NCBI GenBank assembly: GCA_037833965.1
Contig: AP031353.1
Location: 26,972,501 to 27,036,500, forward strand
Length of the DNA: 64,000 nt
DNA from: Marchantia polymorpha subsp. ruderalis
Lineage: Eukaryota; Streptophyta; Marchantiopsida; Marchantiales; Marchantiaceae
Reading direction: 5' to 3'
The first letter of the stretch is position 1; each line of letters opens with the position of its first letter. Position numbers and translations under genes: made by a program. Shown here piece by piece: positions 50,500-64,000 of the stretch. The notes under the pieces were generated by a model, which saw only the letters and a program-made list of their open reading frames with translations, did no database searches and was not told the DNA's origin.

Positions 50500-52670
50500 G
50501 GTAAATGCATGAATATCAACTATTTATTTATTAATCAACAAATATTTTTTATTGATATTTCATTACTTAACTTGAAAATACTTTTCATGTTGTCAAACTT
50601 TCAAAGATACTCATCGCACATTGAGATTTGAACTAAAAATTGTAAATTATGGATTTCATGGTATTTGGGTATTTATAATATATTTAATGTATTTTTTAGA
50701 TTTTTTTAATCGATAAGATAAAAAATAGCTACAATGGATTGTGCTTAAACCTACATTGATGAGAAATCTATAGTTATCACATAAAAAATAATGTCTTGTG
50801 AGCTGTATTTAATAATCACATAACATTTGCAATAATTTTTGAAAAATGTATTTTTTCATTGTTACAAGTTACATTTTGAAAATTGTAATCTTAAAAATTA
50901 CGTGCATCATATTATAATGATTTGAAAAATAAATAATCGACAAATCAATGTAAACAGATTTGTATTTATAACATCAAATCAAAAAACATAAAAAATAAAA
51001 TATTAAGCCAATCAAAATGATTTCATACCTTTGCATTAGATTGTATCATGTGATGTAGATCATAATGTTTTACATATTAGATTAAAGTTTGGTAAACTGA
51101 GATGAATCTATACTTTATCTTTCAAAATCTTGAAGTTTCAATAAATGCAGAAAAAATAATCTTCCCAATTTTAAGCAATGTGTGAAAATTTAGAAGCATT
51201 ATTAAATTTTTGAAAAATTAGATAAAATTAGATCAAAAATCACTTTGAAACAATGAATGTGAATTGATTTTTTTTAAATTCAAATCAAATTTGACATGTG
51301 ATTTTATTAGTACAAGACACTATGAAATTAATATTCCTAATACATTTTAATAAACATATTCCATATACATTTTGTATCAAACATGATGATGAGATAATAA
51401 ACTTGAAATAATTTGAGCAAGTTTTTACAAAAATCAACCAAATTTGAAATGTAATTATATACAAATAATGATATTTTGATTTGGTTTTAATATTTATTTT
51501 TAATATTTAAAATAATAATACAATCTATACAAAATTTAGAATTTCTTCACCCTTATGACAATTTTGTTCATTACACCTATTTGTTGTATCTTTAGTATGT
51601 TTTAGAATTTTTTTTAAACGAATTATTACTATGGCCAACAGCTAGAAAATACAACCAATAGGCGTAATAAACAAAATTGTGATGAGTTTTGTTTATTAGG
51701 TTATATTAAAAGATTTACAAAATATGATCCTTAACAATATTGTAATCTTTGAATCATGTGTACATAACTTTAAAGCAACAACATACATCATATCAATTTT
51801 CACAATGTTCATTTGAGTTTTAATATTTAATTTGTTTCTTGATACTCGTGAAGATCAAATTGTTTTTTAACTCCTTGAATATGTCTACATTCAAAACAAA
51901 TAATTGACCAATCGTTACAATGTCAATCTGAGTTCCAACATCATTCATCGAGTTATATTTACTGTACTTCATAAGAACAAAATATAAAAGTCATTGTTGC
52001 AAACAAATTTCTTTGCACTCTAATTTGATGTACTCAAAGTAACTGGTGGATCAAAATAAATATAGTTAACAAAATTGTCAAACATATTCACATAAGTTTA
52101 TATCAATCAAGTAAAAGATCAGTGAATGCTTGAAATTAACAAAAAATAACATGCAAATGTTCATAATAGGAAGTTAATTTTTCAAGTATGCTATCATGTT
52201 TGATGTCTACAATAAATTTGTAACTTGTAAGAATACCGAAATTTAATCTTAGACTTATTTGTTCTTTTATGATATTGAAACTTGTTGGTGAAAAGTTGAA
52301 ACTTTCATCACATATGAAAAAAAATTCCATGTTTCATATATCACAATTGTAAAAATATGTGTTAAAATAAAACATCAACCTTTATAACTAATCAGAAGAA
52401 ATTGGAGTTAGAGAATAAACTCAAGATATGAATTTGAGATCATTAATATTTCTAAATAAAGAATTTGATTTGATGAAAAGTATAACCATCATATGAATCA
52501 ATTTGAAAACCAAATAGACATAAACCTAATGCATCTTTGATATTTCAAAACTTTGAACAGATATGCAACGAGTACATTGCGTCTCAAAAGAAATGAGTTC
52601 TATAATCATCTTCAATTAGTTAAAATTTAAATAAAAAAAACTCAAGATGAGAATTTAACATTATTGCAAT
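50500..52670. other. AT-rich gene desert
   Basis: Strongly AT-rich sequence with no open frame of note and no motif I can name. It probably consists of very old retrotransposon remains, but I cannot point to conserved domains. Confidence 0.5.
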
Positions 52671-52674
52671 GGAT

Positions 52675-52965
52675 TATCTAATCATCATATCAGCAATCCG
52701 TGTGTTTGATAAGTAAATAATAACTATTTTTGGTTGACTGTGACACGTGAACAATCTATGTGCTTGTCAAGATACTCTGCCATGTCATCAATTCATTCGC
52801 AATGGAATGTATAATGATGTTGAAATAACATCTCCTTATACTTGTATGTATATAAGAAAGTAGAAACTTCTAGATTTCTCTCATATTCAGAGTTGTTTTA
52901 CTTCTTAGAATGAAATTTTCTCTTAATATGTAGTGTTGCATTCTAGAAGTTCATGAGATAATCCA
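52675..52965 (+). repeat. Dispersed LTR-like repeat, copy 4
   Basis: Starts with tandem-type units (ATCAGCAATCCGTGTGTTTG, GACACGTGAACAATC, TGTGCTTGTCA), then GCCATGTCATCAATTCATTC and AACATCTCCTTATACTTGTA, a TATA-like TATATAAGAAAGTAG, and ends near 52965 after TAGTGTTGCATTC. Order and orientation match copies 1-3. The TATA-like motif fits an LTR promoter. From 52965 to 54240 no gene is visible. Confidence 0.55.
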
Positions 52966-54239
52966 AATGATTTAATAGATAGAGAGTAACATAAAAGTTT
53001 GACCTGGAACATAATCATATTGGAGATTGAATCACCTAGTTATCGAGAAGTTGGAGTTTTGATTTAGTTAGCAAATGTTTATGAATTTGTCACAGAATAA
53101 TAATTGTTTTAGTATAAGAATGTAAACTCAATGTTGCTATTTGTCACTTAGCTAACATTTCAGACTTAAAGTTTTAGTTCATTTGTAATATGAATGAACT
53201 GCATCTCTTTTGTATTTGACATGGAACTTGATCAACTAATTTTTGCTGAACATAAGTAGTCTTTATATCATATTATCATTTGAGAAAATGGATATGTACT
53301 TTTTCTTTTGAAATTTCATGTCAATGATCGATGTCACTACTAGTTGCACAATATTCAGAATATATGAAATTACATAGATTTTTTTTAGTATTTGTAAATA
53401 CACAGATGAGACATCCATGTCACATGATAATGGATGTAACATATATGTAACTAAGCCCATGTCAATTTTCAAACGTTAATAGTTTATATATTCATGGTTC
53501 TAACATACTTCGCATATATATATTGTGTGAATTGTAGGTATATTATTGTTAGTGCCTTAAATGGTGATTATAGAGAGAGAAAGAATGATATATATCATGT
53601 TGGGCACTCATTTTTTAAGTAATGCAGCCCATATGTATTTAATTCAAGCTGGTATGATTATTAAATGTTATTGATTGCAGAAATCCAGTCATTGCAACAC
53701 ATGGCTTCTCGATATTAGCAGCACTAAGGATAGATTATGTTATGGAGGAGGGGGTAATTTAATATTGGAGATACGTGACATGGCTTTGGGCAAAGTGTGA
53801 TACATTTAAGATGGTATATGATATACTGTGATAAATATATATGTTGTGGTATATATGTATATGTATGAAGTAAAAAATACACAAATATTAGAATAGATAA
53901 TACATTTCGTAAATATTTAGAATGACATGCTTTTCTTTATCTAACCTACAAAAACTATTTTGCAGGACCACGAAAGCAGACAAGGTGTCGAAGTGAAAGT
54001 CAAACAGAATTGTATAATTTGTATTACACTGAAACTCTTTGAAAGTATACACATCATTCGTAAACTTTAGGAGTGGATAATAAATATAACGGAGAGTTCA
54101 TATGGATATGCTTTTTTAAAAAACTGTGAATTATATGGAGCTATCGAAGTGTATCGACTGAAAAACAAGCACACGTACCCGAGAGTTTAGGAGCTCGTGC
54201 GAACTGTTGACGTAATGGAAATGTTGATTTTATGCTGGG

Positions 54240-54656
54240 CACGCGATGGATATGTTAAGAACTGACTCCGATGTGGGAGTGCGTCTTCAGTCCCCTGTTA
54301 CAGCCATCTCTTTCGATTTGCCTCACGCCTGCTCTTCCCCCAAGGAAGGGGCCGAAACCGAACAAAAGCAAGGCCCGCAATATCTGCTTCGACCCGACCA
54401 GTGGGAAGAGGGCGAAGAGATTCGCCCAAAAAGGAAAAGTCCGCAAGGACGGGCAGGGCAGAGCCAGTGCCGAGCGGTTGGTTCGCTTAAACCCTGCACC
54501 TCGTACTCCATCCTGTCCGTGGGCAAGGAAAGCTGCACCAGCTGCAGCTCTGGGCCGGCCATGGACATCCTCAATGTTTGACTCTCCTCGAAGAAGATAA
54601 GAAGGATTGGGCTGGACGAGGTCGTCGAGTCGCACGGTGAAGGAGGGGCAGATTGA
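54240..54656 (+). promoter_or_regulatory. Probable 5' leader of DEG2 with upstream ORFs
   Basis: GC-rich block that begins abruptly after AT-rich sequence. Two ATG-initiated frames overlap in different phases, 54246-54581 (111 codons) and 54271-54600 (109 codons), both ending before the DEG2 start. Neither resembles a known protein. If transcribed as leader they would be upstream ORFs likely to lower translation. The transcription start is unknown. Confidence 0.4.
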
Positions 54657-57600
54657 ATGGGGGTGAGCACCACGGTGATGGGTGCAGCTGCCCATCACTC
54701 TACATGCTCCCTGGTCGCACCCATAGCTCCGCATTTCCGTGGTGTTCTCGCAGCTGCAGGGAGATGTAGCCATTATCCAAAAAATGGATTCCGGAACGGT
54801 GGAATCAGTGGGCGCGAAGTTCGGTGGGATAAGGCAGCTCCTTCGAAGCTGAGCACACCTCTCGAGGCGCAGGTGGGAGCTCAAAGCTGCTATCTGAATT
54901 TGGTCTGTAGAATTGAGCTCATTCTTTGAGCCGTATCAGTTTCTCTGGTTTTCTGTAATCACATGCATGCTGAAAAGCACGTATTATGTCCCCACATTTT
55001 AAATTTCAAATGTGGATAAAGTGCATGATTAATAAGCCGACAGCTGACACCTCATATTCTGTTTATCGGACGTGATGAATATGCTCAACAGATTGTCAGT
55101 AAGAAATGTTGCAATTTTCTGGGAACACAGCGTTCTGCAGCCAGTTCGTTCGGCTTGAATCAGGAGCACAACAGAATTGATGTTCAGAGAAAACATATCA
55201 TCGTTGCATCTGCTGCTAAACGCAGTAGGCAGAAGCCCGAATCTAAGAAATCACAAAGAGCGACCCTTGGAGCGGGACTCACGAGAGAGGAGCAGGAAAA
55301 TGTGTTGGATTTGCTGAACGACTCAGGCTTGAATGGGAACTGGCTTTACAAGGTATAATTGGCAGATAAATTTGACAAACTGGTCTAACAAGGTACCAGT
55401 TGGGCGTACTTTGCCGTCGGAATTTCAACACTTTTCCTACGTAAATATATGACGCCTACTGATAAAAGTTGAGAAGATCACACAATTAAGTTGCTCAAGA
55501 GTAACGTACGGTGGCACACAGACTTACAGGGTATCCTGTATCATAAGTTCGCGGAATCCCACGAGATAGACCACGGTCTCATATGGAGTTTAGTTTCGAA
55601 CCTCAGGAGATCAAGTCAATGACTCTTTTTGCCTCTGAGACTGTAGCCGAAACTCGATCACTGCAGACTTGCAACACGTGCTTGTTAGGGGCTGCGAGAG
55701 AAATCCAAGCGGAGTTATGCTGAACAGAGCAAAGTGTTCAGAAGCAGATACATACCATTTTCTTCAAGACATGAGGTTTACTTCAAAAGCGGATGGAGTG
55801 AAAAGAAGTGGGAATAGTGTGATGTGGGGCAGATGGATTATTCATTAGCCTTAGATTTTACAAGGAGGACTGAGTGGCCGCAGTCTTCGTGGAAACTTTT
55901 CGTGGCAGTTCCTCTTCCTGATTGGTGGTCATGTGAACCGGGTCATTGGTGCAATCTAAGTTTTCGGATTGTTTTAAGTCGATCCAAGTGCTGGTCTGGA
56001 CTTCAATTTCATGGTTATGACTAACGCCAGATTTTGACCTCAACAGGATGACGAGTTTGATGACTTAGATGATGCTCCATTCTTGGATGCAGTTGTTAAG
56101 GTACAACCTTTTGCCAATTGAACGTTTGATAATTCTTGTTCTGATCTGCTAACCGAGTATTAAGGATTTTATACAGAAATCGCAGTGTGAGTGGAACACA
56201 AAGATCTTTCATTGAACTATAACCTTTCGCCTGTATATATCTATGGTTTGCTTTTCTTGGCAAAAAAAAGGTTAGAGCATCATTTTGCTTTCTTGCCTGG
56301 ATAACAAGACCAACTAGTGGAGTGTAGTGCCTACATAGAATTAAATCAAATCCTTGACCATGCACATGCATGACCTCTAACGGCAGGTCTATACCACGCG
56401 ATCCGAACCGAACTTTTCACTTCCATGGCAGAAGATGAGGCAATACTCCGTCACTGGCAGGCAAGTACTCACATTTCGGCAATTGCGAGCTTGTGCATAG
56501 CGAACACGTATTGAAAAATCAGTTGGTACTGTTAAGGAGCTTTCTAGATTGTCACTGGAAGTTTTATCCACTCAAACGTACTACGTTACGAAAAAATTTT
56601 AGAGAACAAACAAGTCTTCAAAGCTGATATCCTTCTCATTAATGAATCATTTGAAATTTTCACCTCTTTCGTTAACACAAGTCTCTCATGCGCTATGCTT
56701 GGACAGTGGCTTCATGATCTCGGGGCGGAGATTGCTTACTAATGCCCATTGTGTCGAGCACCACACTCAGGTGCATGCTCTAGCTCATTGTGTTCAGTAT
56801 AAATCTATCACTCCATATTTTTTCAGAAACGTCAATATGCGTGGGCCCTCTGTCGAAGGCAGCAATTTCAAGATGCTTCAACTGAACCAGTTCAACTTTA
56901 ATGAATTTCAGGTCAAAGTAAAGAGGCGAGGAATCGACACGAAATTTGTTGCCACAGTATGTGATGATTTCTATTCCTACATAGCTTCTGTTGTCAAGGT
57001 TGTGTAGCTTCTTGAACTGGGGTTTCAGTCTTATTCTCTATATATAAGATTTCCAGGTTGGCTTGTTTTATTGATTACGACTTGTTCTAAATAAGTCTCC
57101 AAATGTCAATTATAATCGTGCGTCATGTGTGTCATTTGTGTATATTCTATCACTCATAATCTTTTCTATTTACATTTCTAAACAGGTGTTGGCAGTTGGT
57201 CGAGAGTGCGACATTGCACTTCTTTCTGTTCAAGACGAGGAGTTTTGGGCAGATGTGGAGCCTCTAGAGTTTGGCGGGCTTCCTCGATTGCAGGTATATT
57301 TAAACCATCAATTTGTCTATATAGAAAAGTAAGAAATCTGAGGAGTTTAGTTTTCTACTTGGAATCTTCTTTAGTTTGTACGAACGAGATGTTTACTATG
57401 GGGCTTAAAACTTCACTCTCATACTTCATCTCATGTTAAATTTTTTCTATTTATGATCTTTGTGCAGGACCCAGTTACCGTGGTTGGTTACCCCATCGGG
57501 GGAGAAACGATTTCTGTAACTAGTGGTGTTGTCTCTCGAGTCGAGGTATCATTTACTGATGTTCAAGTTTATGCCAAATCTGAAACCATTAGTGCACTCC

Positions 57601-60600
57601 ATATCAGTTATATTGGGCTTTTTTGTGGAGTTTTGTACAGATAGTGCGACGGTATTATACTTCTCACTGTGCATTATACAATTCCAATTTTACTGCCTCT
57701 GTGATCAGAACATGCTATTTAAACTGTTGACCTGCGTTTATGCAAGTTTTGAAGTTTATTTCGGAAAGGACCAAGAAATTTTGATTGTTTTGCCTTTAAC
57801 GTTTGCTAGAACGACGCTTAGGTGGAATGTACGTAATTTTAGCTAGTTAGCAATTTGTGCTTTTGTGTTCTGAAACTCATCAATTGCCTTGATTGTAGAT
57901 AACATCTTATGCACATGGAGCGACTGAGCTTCTGGCTGTACAAATTGACGCCGCAATTAATCCGGGTATAAATTTAAGCGTCATATCTTGCTTCTAATTT
58001 CCAGCCTGGAGTTGTATTTGAATTCTTCATCAAGAAGCATCATATTAGCAAAGGCATATTCGGTAGATCGAATTCAATCAAGTCTTGAAGTTATCGCATT
58101 CAAATAAGTTCCTAGTCAGATCTGTTAATGTGAAGAGTATACGTACAAGTTATTATTGTGGACTCGAGGTACTCAGTGCTCGTAACTTCACAGGTAATAG
58201 TGGTGGTCCGGCGTTCGATGAAGATGGTGAATGTGTTGGAATTGCATTCCAGGTATTGGTCTCAAGAACCTTCATGATATATCTGCAATTTTGTGCGAAA
58301 AAAGTGTATTTGCTTGCCTAGGCATTGTATTTTCCCCCCTTTTTTTGTAGGTTTTGATCTACACTGCGGCATCAAAAAAAGGACTCACCTCTAGGCCTGC
58401 TTATTCTCGTGTGCAAAAGGGTTGGCATTTGTTGAAAGTATGTAAAATCCGTTAGTCTGTGCCTGTCATTGCCTGAAGACCAAAGACCCCTCGCCTTCCA
58501 GTGAGAACAGACTGAGCAGAAGAAGGAAGATGGGATGCATAGGGAATAAATCTTTAGAAAGAAATGGTCTTCGTTTTAGTAAGAAAATTTTCCTTCTTGG
58601 TTAGTTCGGAGCCTCTAAGTGTCATGCAAGAAAGCCGTAACTATTTTCTCCACCTATAAAGTTTGTCGGAGTCGAAAGATTTGACATTAGCTTCGAATAA
58701 AGACTTCGAACAGCGGAGTATGTTTTTGTTTCCACCACTGGAGCAAGGATGTGATTTAATGTCGCTCTCATTCTCTTGATGGCGTTGCATGTGACTCTGT
58801 AAAGACAGTTGTTGCGTTTTCATGTAAAGTATTGCACTTAGCAGGTCCGTGTCATAAACACAGGTCATAACTAGTACTCATGAATAAAAGAAGTAAGACC
58901 CATACTTATCATACTCAGATCTGTGTCGAATCAACACTAGATCATCTGGAGTAAAGAAGAGAGTCACATGGAGATTCGATGAAGTATAAGAAGTGCAAGA
59001 ACTAGTTCTCATCACGAACATAAGTAACAGTCTTACTTCTCATACTCAGTTTTGTGTTGAATAATCACTTATTCGTAGGAGGTTTATTCCAGTATTGGCC
59101 GTGCTAGTTAGCTACAAGGGCACATAATGATTAAATAGATAGAAGTCCAGACCCATGGTGTGCGCAATATATAATAGGCACATAGCACAGATAGAACCAG
59201 CCGAAAGCCTAACTAGAAATTAGGTGTACCCTGGTCAGACACTCGTCACTAATTACGTTTACTAGTTCTAAGTTTGTCTAGCTAATTGTGATGAACGAAG
59301 GTGGCTGTCAGCAGGGAATCCAACAGTGCTACCTTGCTATCGTTGGAATCACTTGCATTCGTTTGTCTAAAATGCAGCTTCCCGCCTTGGCACGCAACAT
59401 CTTGAAGATATTGCTGGAAGATCACACATTCAGGCTATGCAACCTGGACAGGGAGCGTTCAGATTTAAGATTCACCACTAGCCCAATTGTCGCCTCCGAA
59501 ACTAAAGTTCTAGAAACTATCATATAGTCCTACAGATCTGACCCCGGAGGATGTCTTGCCACCTTCACTACATCCTGACCCGTACGTTGCCAAGGTTTAC
59601 AGGTGTCGCTTGCACCTTGGCGAATCTATACTCCATTTGATTCAACTCGGATATAACCCTAGACGACATATGTTGCAACTGTCTACTTCTGCTTCAGCTC
59701 AGTTTAGTTTCATTGACATAAAGGGAAGTAAGCCACTTCGACTTCGGACCGTGTTCCTATCTGGTCCGTTCGTATGGGTGCTTGCGACTTCGGAGCAAAA
59801 AGCTATCAGCCTCACTGCTAGCAACTTAACTCATGAAAGGCTGTTTCGATTCGATGCTGCCTTAAATCGGAGAAAAAGTTGAAAGCTTGGTTCAAAGTTA
59901 ATAGTCAGGAACTATTGATACCGGGAATCCGTTGGTGTTTTTTAACGACTCTCTGAATGTGAGATTTCTGCAGACTTAATTCCTGAGAGTTAAGTTTGCA
60001 AGCAACTACAAGCGGGCACTTAATATCTCTTAGGCTCCGAAGTCCATTGCTGGTGCAGAGTGATAAACTGCACATTCTGCACATTTTCCTGTAGATACCT
60101 TTTTGTTTTACATCCTGAATAATGTAGCTAATACTGAGATTATTGTCAATACAGCCTCGCAATGGACGTAAGCTCGCTTGATCGTTCCCGATTATTCACA
60201 ATGACAAGTGGTCACTGATGGCTTCACATAGCTCTTTGGTGAGTTGACGCTCATGTAATCTCAACATCTCATGTAGGATTAAAATCAGCATAAGAAGGAT
60301 ATAATTATCAGAAATTCCACTGGAGACCTTATATAACTATGGACAACGATTAAAATATACTAGAGAGAATCTTTACAGACGTGAACAATTGAAGACAGAT
60401 GGCATACGGAACGAGCTTTCTTTGCGTAGATCCCAAACTTTAATGAGTTACCTCTCAGGCATGACGTTGAATAATACCCATCTACATCTTGGTCTGCCGG
60501 AGCTTTCATACAATCACACATCTTACCCTGGGACACATGGTAACATGTGAAGGAAACTAACCATGCACTGAAGTCCAAGTTGGTCTTCTGTCGTCATTGT

Positions 60601-63600
60601 AGGTCTCTCTCAACTCCTTCATTATCTTGGTTGAAGTGAAGACTTCGCTAACCAGTGTGTCCACAGTCTATTGATGCCAGTGATGCAGAGAATATTGGAT
60701 ATGTAATACCAACACCCGTAATCAAGCACTTCCTCTTTGACTACGAACGTAACGGGAAGAATACCGGTGAGTTCATATAAACATTTTGTCCAGGTTGTAG
60801 GATAGAAGTCAAGTTACTGCCAGTATTTAACATTTTTTAATGTGGTGTCAAGACTGAACTTGTACGTTGATATGTTTTTTACGGGCCCTGTAGGCTTTCC
60901 TTCTTGTGGGCTGGTGTGGCAAAGGTTGGAGAACAGTGCGTTACGAGCAGCTCTTCAAATGACCAACAGCCAAAGGGTTTGTCTATTTATTCTTTCCACT
61001 TCTGATCGCAATAAAGAACAGACCGGATCTTCTCCATGTTCTAAAAGACCAGACGAGAGCTTCTCCTAATCGATGCAGTTACTTTGAAAAATTCCTTGAT
61101 AGCTGGAAAACGGAATATATTGATTCTCACTGTACCTCACAAGGAGCTTCATTCTACGTTTTTCATTCCAAGTGGCCATGTTGTTTATATTTTTTTGGTA
61201 GCACGTATAGAACCTCATTACCATCAGAGTCTTAGTCAGTCGTCTGGCTGCTTTTAAACCAGCGTTGATGATCTTCTCATGTGCAGGGTGTGCTTATTCG
61301 AAGAGTAGAACCAACATCACCAGCATCAAAAGCTCTTAAAGCCGTACGTGATCCTGCATCCAGTGCAATGCTTTACATGCTAACCGTTGTTTCCATCTTC
61401 GAAGGCTTGATAATTTCCAGCCTCGTTTCGTTATTCTTTTGCTTTTGTTTACACTCATGAGAAACTATCCTGTTTAGATTAGGTCAACGCGGCTGGCTAA
61501 TAATAAATGGTGCTCCTTATGTTTCAGGGAGATGTGCTCATGAAATTTGACGGTGTACCAGTGGCTAATGAAGGAACTGTACCTTTTCAAGCAGGAGAGC
61601 GCATTGCCTTTACATTTCTTGCCAGCCAAAAGTATGTACCCGTTTTAGTCATCTATATTGCCACACAGTTGAGCTGGAAAACCTCGAATTTGCAAAAGTC
61701 TCAGCTCACCCCAGCTAAGTTCTGCATCTAATGCATTCCATTTCCCAGGTATTCGGGGGACCTGGTGGAAGTTGAAGTACTTCGCGGCGGTGAAGTAATG
61801 ACTCTACAAACGGCTTTGAAAGCACCCACAAGGCTGGTAAGCATCCTCCTCTGTCCTTGCTCAATAAAAGTTTAAGCACCTCAATTTCGCGCAATGTCAA
61901 GTTAAGCTTGGCGCAGAAGGCCGTCTTGCTCAAGAATAAAAAATTACTAAATCAAATGACAAATTTTATTGAAAAAAGGGGGGCTTTTTGAAAATGAAAC
62001 AGAAACTATTATTAATGAAACAAAACAATAAAATCTACTGACATAAACAAGACCCCCTAAATGACATGAAGGATAACGCACGCACGTAATTGTATCACAG
62101 TTGTGAGGAAAGCACTTCTTGAAATGAAGTATCACTCGTTACTTACATAGAGGCGAATTTCATCTATATTTGTTGTATTTTTGGTGCACTTCGTTTCTTT
62201 AATTGTCCTTGAAATAGCTTTTATCTTGCGAGTAATATCAGTTATCTTGATTTATTGTGTAGCTTAGTAGACCTACCTGGTGCTTGTTTGCCCCTCCCGT
62301 AGACCCTGCTTATAAGTTGTCTCGTTCGCAGGTCCCTGTACATATTGATGGAAAGCTGCCCTCATACTTGATTGTGGCAGGACTCGTATTCACAGTTGTC
62401 AGTCAACCATTTTTAGAGTAAGTAAAATTTGTACTCGAGCTTAGTCTCTGGCGGTTTTATTTTTTCATTCGAGTCTAAAGCCTTCATAGGAGCTTTTAAT
62501 TGTGTATAAGATCTTTTTATATTTGCTAGAACCTAACTGTAGGTCGTGGACCTAAATATCTTCAGCAAGAAGTGTTAGGGTTGATGTGTTTAGGCAAGGG
62601 TAGACAGTCGACTTTCTATCTGGTCTCAGTTGTTCATCGTGAATCTCTGAAGTCTTTTGTCGTGCTCGTTTTCACGTCTTCTACGCTCTCTGATCCTGAG
62701 TCTCTCTTATTCAGATCACATTTTGGTATGGATTACGATTCTAACATACCTGTAAGTACACTCTATGAATGCCAAGGATGAATACCATTCATCCTCCATG
62801 ATTTTATGTGAGGGCTATTCACACATGTCTTTCTCAAACCAATTGTCTGATTTGCACTGAAAACGATCAGTCAAATGGCGTAGTTGTTAGTATGAAAACT
62901 ATCCATTCTTCAGTTTTCTATGACATGCGTCGCATCAAAGTATATGCAATCTGCATTCAACTTGTGCTATTATGCTTTTGTGCTATTATGCTATTTCCTT
63001 CTTTTTTTTACACTTGCAATTTTGCTCGTTTTCAGGTGAAGATACTGGAGAAAGCAACATATGGCATGGCCGAGTTTGAAGACGAACAATTGGTAGTTGT
63101 ATCGCAGGTATCAAAAGATGTCCCTCATATTTCCTGGCAAGTTTTAATCTCTCGATTCATTTTAGCCCAGGATGTTGCAAACCAGGTCACTTGTATATTT
63201 CCTTCATGTTGTGAAGGATGTATCGATGGTCAGTAGCATCGCGGTTTGACGCCATATTACCGCAACTACTAATCGCTGGACAAAAAAATTTCAGGTACTT
63301 GCAAGCGATGTCAATGTAGGATATGAGGACATTGAAGCTGCCCAGGTGAGGGTGAAGATGTTTCGCTCTGAAGGAGAGTATGCAAGTTTTTTTTCAATTT
63401 AGCACTGCTGGTTCAAACGTCTCTACGTTTATTAACGTGTGGAGTCTGGTGGTATCAGGTGCTAAGTTTCAATGGTTCTAAAATTCGAAATCTGAGGCAG
63501 CTTGCGCAATTAGCAGACTGTAAGCTACATCTTGCTAAGCTGCCTTCCAACCTTTGATTAGGAAGAAGTTCTGAAAGTAAATTTTCTCTAGAAATCTTTC

Positions 63601-63883
63601 TCTAGTTGAAGACGTTTGATACAATGTCTGAATTCTTCTGATATTGTTATCTAGAGCTCATCATCCACATACAAATGTAAAATATTCTTACATCTGATCG
63701 AGGTTTTTGTGTAAATCACTCTCTTGTGCAGCATGCGAGGACAGGTACATACAAATAGAGCTTGATAATGAAATGCTCGTGGTGCTCGAAACCGAGCAAG
63801 CCAGGACAGCCATACCACAGATTCTTCGTGATCACTGCATACCAGCAGATCGATCAGAGGATCTTTTAGCAGCAACATCTTGA
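54657..63883 (+). CDS. DEG2: DEG2-type chloroplast serine protease
   Basis: ATP-independent Deg/HtrA protease; the plant DEG2 subgroup acts on the stromal side of thylakoids in protein quality control. Exons: 54657-54872, 55131-55352, 56047-56100, 56387-56460, 56707-56770, 56912-56956, 57186-57293, 57468-57545, 57899-57965, 58194-58252, 60667-60766, 60894-60976, 61287-61343, 61528-61631, 61749-61836, 62332-62417, 62715-62751, 63036-63107, 63295-63345, 63459-63519, 63732-63883; 625 residues, near the usual size. The ATG is preceded directly by an in-frame TGA. Transit-like residues 1-60; trypsin-like domain about 150-340 with triad His203 (LTNAHC), Asp234 (RECDIALL) and Ser312 (NPGNSGGP); two PDZ-type regions follow. 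LTNAHC, SYAHG, INPGNSGG and the RSEDLL end favour DEG2 over DEG9. Exon 4 uses a GC donor (56461-56462). Intron 10 is 2.4 kb. All catalytic residues are intact. Confidence 0.93.
58253..60666 (+). other. Long intron 10 of DEG2
   Basis: 2.4 kb, far longer than the other introns of this gene. It contains two diverged copies of a segment with CATACTCAGATCTGTGTCGA / CATACTCAGTTTTGTGTTGA, at about 58900-58945 and 59035-59080, and open frames at 59288-59527 and 59556-59882 that match nothing. Probably enlarged by repeat insertion. Confidence 0.6.
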
Positions 63884-64000
63884 AGCATTGTAGTTGGGCG
63901 AAGTTGTTTCAGTTAGGTACTTACAATTGTAATCTGTTCACACTTGAATGAGAATGATTCAAGCTTGGGCGCTCTCTTCTACTATCTTTGCCACCGTCTT

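Noticed and set aside
54255-54884. 209-codon open frame on the minus strand over the start of DEG2
   Set aside because: It is antisense to DEG2 exon 1 and its leader, matches no family I know, and is explained by the high GC of that block.

Overview
The window looks like nuclear DNA of a land plant, most likely a liverwort close to Marchantia polymorpha. The evidence is four spliced protein-coding genes or gene pieces with short introns (ADT, DEG2, CASTOR/POLLUX and a plastid protein family), GC-richer microsatellite-bearing 5' leaders, and a decayed coiled-coil open frame at 33-36 kb of a type I associate with the repetitive proteins of Marchantia. The species is an inference; the plant assignment is firm. 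No rRNA, tRNA or CRISPR array was recognised.

Layout. 1-5.7 kb: AT-rich transposon relics (a broken hAT transposase, LTR-like repeats). 6.3-19.8 kb: two tandem minus-strand genes for arogenate/prephenate dehydratase, the last or near-last step of phenylalanine synthesis, each with 11 exons at matching positions; the downstream copy lacks the N-terminal extension that should carry the other copy to the plastid. 19.8-20.8 kb: repeat-rich leader/promoter of the upstream copy. 20.8-33 kb: gene-poor, with a Ty1/Copia relic at 28.1-28.8 kb, a small inverted-repeat element, hairpins, and an unexplained patch of open but broken frames at 30.4-32.5 kb. 33.1-35.8 kb: decayed repetitive coiled-coil reading frame, followed directly by a 311-bp hAT-type MITE with a perfect 8-bp target duplication. 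39.4-39.6 kb: remnant of a group II intron-type reverse transcriptase. 40.9-44.8 kb: an eight-exon minus-strand gene for a conserved plant protein, predicted plastid-targeted, of unknown function. 45.6-54.2 kb: AT-rich repeats, interrupted at 49.0-50.5 kb by a clean four-exon fragment of a CASTOR/POLLUX ion-channel gene bracketed by a 15-bp direct repeat. 54.7-63.9 kb: a complete 21-exon plus-strand gene for the chloroplast protease DEG2.

Together the genes are mostly plastid metabolism and maintenance: phenylalanine production (ADT pair), thylakoid protein quality control (DEG2) and an uncharacterised plastid protein. They are not an operon-like system. Three of the roughly 47 introns use GC instead of GT donors. 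All exon models were read by eye from splice signals, phase continuity and family similarity; no alignment or expression data were available.
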